Positions 61,411 through 64,000 of a stretch of DNA of 64,000 nt are shown here, piece by piece. This DNA comes from JAJUFS01 sp036381175. Its GTDB lineage: Bacteria > Pseudomonadota > Gammaproteobacteria > Natronospirales > JAJUFS01. The position numbers and the translations under genes are program-made. The notes below the pieces were generated by a model. The model ran no database searches. It was not told the DNA's origin and worked only from the letters and a program-made list of their open reading frames with translations. Numbering within the stretch: position 1 is the first letter of the stretch; the number at the start of each line of letters is the position of its first letter. The DNA is taken from positions 1-64,000 of the forward strand of contig DASVDI010000027.1 in NCBI GenBank assembly GCA_036381175.1, written 5' to 3'.

Positions 61411-62505
61411 ATGCAGCTTGAACAACTGAGACTCCGGAATTTTCGCTGTTTCTCCGAGACACAACTGGAATTCCACCCGGATCTCAACTGGATTGTTGGT
61501 CAGAACGCCTCGGGCAAGACAAGCTTGCTCGAGGCGTTGTTCTTTCTGGGTCATGGACGGTCCTTCCGCAGCAATCGTCCCGATCGGCTTGTTCAGAGCG
61601 AGGCAGGTTCCTTCGAGATCGTCGCGCGGTTACGACGGGACGGGCGGCAACAGACGCTTGGTGTTGGCCGCAAAGAAGGCGCGACGACAGCGCGTCTGGC
61701 CGGCGAAACACTGCAAAGCATGACGCAGGCAGCAAAGGTGTTGCCCGTGGTCGTGCTGGATTCCGGGATGAATCAATTGATCGCAGGCGGTCCAGGCGAG
61801 CGACGGCGCTGGCTGGATTGGGGTGTGTTCCACGTGGAACACCATTTCCTGGAAACCTGGCGCAGCTACCAGCAGGCGTTAAGGCAGCGAAACATGGCGC
61901 TCCGATCGGGTGCTTCAGAAAGAACTATCGCGCCGTGGACTTCGGCTGTTGCCTCGGCAGGGGGTGAATTGTCGTCGTTGCGTCTGAAATACTTCGAGGC
62001 GCTAAGATCAGGATTCGTCGAATACTCCGGAATTGCGCTGCCGGGAGTTAGCCTGGAGGCTGATTACCGGCGCGGCTGGTCACAGGACGAGACTTTACAG
62101 GAATCGCTGCACCGGCATTTGGCGCGGGATCGGGAAACGGGCAATACTCGCTCCGGTCCGCACCGCGCGGATATCCAATTCCGGATTGAAGGCATGCCGG
62201 CGGAAGAACGTTTGTCCCGCGGACAGCAGAAGATGCTCGCCGGAGCGTTATGGCTTGCGCAAGTTAATCGGTTTACCCAAAAAACCGGTCAACGCCCGTT
62301 GTTGCTCGTGGATGACCTGGCTGCCGAGCTGGACGGCGACAACCTCGTGCGTTTCCTGGAACTGCTGCGCCGACAGAATGCGCAGCTCGTCCTTACTGCG
62401 ATCGGTGACGCCGATATCAATCGAACAGGGCTCACGGAAGGTCACGTGTTCCACGTGGAACATGGGAAAGTCTCTGGCGGAGCTACGCCCGATGGCAGCC
62501 TTTAA
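61411..62505 (+). CDS. recF: DNA replication and repair protein RecF
   Basis: A 364-residue SMC-like ATPase of recombinational repair. N-terminal MQLEQLRLRNFRCFSETQ, Walker A GQNASGKT (30-37), the signature SRGQQKMLAGALWLAQ and Walker B LLLVDDLAAELD are intact. The gene carries two perfect parS palindromes encoding FHVEH, at residues about 139-144 and 346-351, the second in the C-terminal tail. Fourth-quarter conservation is otherwise normal. Confidence 0.96.
   Translation: MQLEQLRLRNFRCFSETQLEFHPDLNWIVGQNASGKTSLLEALFFLGHGRSFRSNRPDRLVQSEAGSFEIVARLRRDGRQQTLGVGRKEGATTARLAGETLQSMTQAAKVLPVVVLDSGMNQLIAGGPGERRRWLDWGVFHVEHHFLETWRSYQQALRQRNMALRSGASERTIAPWTSAVASAGGELSSLRLKYFEALRSGFVEYSGIALPGVSLEADYRRGWSQDETLQESLHRHLARDRETGNTRSGPHRADIQFRIEGMPAEERLSRGQQKMLAGALWLAQVNRFTQKTGQRPLLLVDDLAAELDGDNLVRFLELLRRQNAQLVLTAIGDADINRTGLTEGHVFHVEHGKVSGGATPDGSL
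61826..61841. promoter_or_regulatory. parS: parS site 1 (within recF)
   Basis: A perfect 16-bp palindrome TGTTCCACGTGGAACA, matching the parS consensus bound by ParB. It lies 1.5 kb from the putative oriC. The encoded residues are FHVEH. Confidence 0.9.
62447..62462. promoter_or_regulatory. parS: parS site 2 (within recF)
   Basis: A second perfect TGTTCCACGTGGAACA, 621 bp from the first, also coding FHVEH in recF. Two exact copies of a 16-bp palindrome in one gene are not expected by chance. Confidence 0.9.
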
Positions 62506-62567
62506 GAAAAAGCCCCGCAGCCGTATCGCGCTGATCACCGCGATAACTCCATATATATATAAGGTGT

Positions 62568-62573
62568 TATAAT
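62568..62573 (+). promoter_or_regulatory. probable gyrB promoter -10 element
   Basis: A TATAAT hexamer 27 nt before the gyrB ATG at 62601, preceded by an AT-rich ATATATATATAAGG stretch. No clear -35 was seen. Relaxation-sensitive gyrB promoters are often AT-rich near the -10 (general knowledge). Confidence 0.5.
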
Positions 62574-62600
62574 TTCCCGCTTATCGTCTGAGCGCGACGG

Positions 62601-64000
62601 ATGGATTACATGACCGAGAAAAAGACCTACGACTCCAGCAACATCAAGGTTCTCAAGGGCCTGGAAGCGGTCCGCAAACGGCCGGGCATGTACATTGGCG
62701 ACACCGATGACGGCACCGGGCTACACCACATGGTTTTCGAGGTCGTTGATAATTCCATCGACGAGGCGCTCGCCGGTTATTGCTCGCAGGTTTCGGTCAC
62801 AATCCATGCGGATGATTCCATCACGGTGACGGATGACGGTCGTGGCATACCGGTCGACATGCACCCGGAAGAGGGCCGTTCCGCCGCCGAGGTCATCATG
62901 ACGGTGCTGCACGCCGGCGGCAAGTTCGACGACAACAGCTACAAGGTTTCGGGCGGTCTCCATGGCGTCGGTATTTCCGTCGTCAACGCGCTGTCCGAAA
63001 CCCTGATTCTGCGCATCAAGCGCGACGGCAAGCTGCACGAACAGGAATACCACCTGGGCGAGCCCGTCCAGCCGTTGACCGTGGTCGGCGACACCGACGA
63101 AACGGGCACGGAGATCCGTTTCAAGCCCAGCACGACGATTTTCACAAATACTGAGTATCACTACGACATCCTGGCCAAGCGCCTGCGCGAGCTGTCCTTC
63201 CTGAACTCCGGTGTGCGAATCCAGCTCACCGACGAGCGCAGCGAGAAAGTGGATATTTTCGAATACCAAGGCGGCATCCGCGCCTTCGTCGAGCATCTGA
63301 ACCGAAACAAGACGCCGCTTCACGAAAAAGTCTTTCATTTTCAAACAGATAAAGACTCCATCACGGTTGAAGTGGCTTTGCAGTGGAATGATTCCTACCA
63401 GGAAAACGTCTTCTGCTTCACCAACAATATTCCACAGCGGGACGGTGGTACGCACCTGGCAGGCTTCCGCGCCGCGCTGACGCGTACGCTCAACAACTAC
63501 ATGGAATCCGCCGGACTGCTGAAGCGCGAAAAGGTCGCCATGGCCGGTGATGACGCGCGTGAAGGCCTGACCGCCGTCGTTTCCGTGAAAGTTCCCGACC
63601 CGAAATTCTCCTCGCAGACCAAGGACAAGCTGGTCAGCAGTGAAGTGAAAGGCGTGGTCGAGTCCGTCATGGCGGAAAAACTGAACGATTTCCTGCTCGA
63701 ATTCCCGCAGCAGGCGAAATCGATCTGCGGCAAGGTGATCGATGCCGCGCGCGCGCGTGAAGCGGCACGCAAGGCTCGCGAAATGACCCGCCGCAAAGGC
63801 GCGCTGGATATCGCCGGTCTTCCCGGCAAGCTGGCCGACTGCCAGGAACGCGACCCGGCGCTGTCCGAAATCTTCATCGTCGAGGGCGATTCCGCCGGCG
63901 GTTCCGCGAAGCCGGGCCGCGACCGGAAATACAAGGCCATCCTTCCGCTGAAGGTCAAGATCCTGAACGTCGAGAAAGCGCGCTTCGACAAGATGTTGAG
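62601..64000 (+). CDS. gyrB: DNA gyrase subunit B (C-terminus beyond window)
   Basis: ATPase subunit of gyrase that supplies negative supercoils. The GHKL ATPase domain has EVVDNSIDEALAG, TDDGRGIPVDMH and KVSGGLHGVGISVVNAL; the Toprim domain begins IVEGDSAGGSAKPGRDR. About 467 of ~805 residues are present; the rest lies past base 64000. Two ATGs (62601 and 62610) are possible; the first gives MDYMTEKKTYD. Third gene after dnaA, in the classical order. Confidence 0.97.
   Translation, partial: MDYMTEKKTYDSSNIKVLKGLEAVRKRPGMYIGDTDDGTGLHHMVFEVVDNSIDEALAGYCSQVSVTIHADDSITVTDDGRGIPVDMHPEEGRSAAEVIMTVLHAGGKFDDNSYKVSGGLHGVGISVVNALSETLILRIKRDGKLHEQEYHLGEPVQPLTVVGDTDETGTEIRFKPSTTIFTNTEYHYDILAKRLRELSFLNSGVRIQLTDERSEKVDIFEYQGGIRAFVEHLNRNKTPLHEKVFHFQTDKDSITVEVALQWNDSYQENVFCFTNNIPQRDGGTHLAGFRAALTRTLNNYMESAGLLKREKVAMAGDDAREGLTAVVSVKVPDPKFSSQTKDKLVSSEVKGVVESVMAEKLNDFLLEFPQQAKSICGKVIDAARAREAARKAREMTRRKGALDIAGLPGKLADCQERDPALSEIFIVEGDSAGGSAKPGRDRKYKAILPLKVKILNVEKARFDKML

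Overview
The window is a stretch of bacterial chromosome around the replication origin. The GC-rich sequence, the gene order rpmH-rnpA-yidD-yidC-mnmE / dnaA-dnaN-recF-gyrB, the atpIBEFHAGDC operon, the prpB-prpC-prpD methylcitrate genes, a TonB-dependent receptor and REP-like palindromes point to a Gammaproteobacterium. A Xanthomonadales/Nevskiales-like lineage is a guess, not a demonstration. No rRNA, tRNA, integrase, transposase or CRISPR array was found.

Layout. Bases 1-12.6 kb (minus strand) hold glmS (cut by the window edge), glmU, the F1Fo ATP synthase operon atpC-D-G-A-H-F-E-B-I, parB, parA and rsmG. Bases 12.6-44.1 kb are an accessory block splitting the usual mnmG-rsmG neighbourhood: an orphan GspE/PilB-type ATPase, a thioredoxin-NHL protein, a 1134-residue beta-propeller sensor with a degenerate GGDEF domain, a PAS-GGDEF-EAL protein, small membrane genes including a second YidD-like gene and a TM2 protein, a nucleotidyltransferase-HEPN fusion, a hicAB toxin-antitoxin pair, a frameshifted gene, the prp propionate cluster with an ArsN2-like acetyltransferase inside it, acuI, an HD-GYP protein, a DUF6502 protein, a metallo-beta-lactamase-fold protein, a SIMPL lipoprotein and a peptide ABC transporter with two binding proteins. 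Bases 44.2-58.4 kb hold mnmG, an S33 peptidase, a two-gene ABC exporter, a large TonB receptor, mnmE, a hydrolase-OsmC fusion, yidC, yidD, rnpA and rpmH. From 58.7 kb the plus strand carries dnaA, dnaN, recF and gyrB (cut by the window edge).

How it fits together. Most housekeeping transcripts run away from the probable origin in the dnaA-dnaN gap, which has several DnaA-box-like sites and an AT-rich segment. Two perfect 16-bp parS palindromes lie inside recF, so the ParA/ParB pair encoded here has its centromere-like sites close to the origin. Three proteins with cyclic-di-GMP domains (degenerate GGDEF, GGDEF-EAL, HD-GYP) suggest local signalling genes. The prp genes plus acuI would feed acrylyl-CoA and propionyl-CoA into the methylcitrate cycle. 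The most unusual pieces are the recF-embedded parS pair, an rnpA with no ATG/GTG/TTG start, the YidD-like/TM2/DUF4177 gene group, the NTase-HEPN fusion beside hicAB, and the GNAT gene embedded in the prp cluster.
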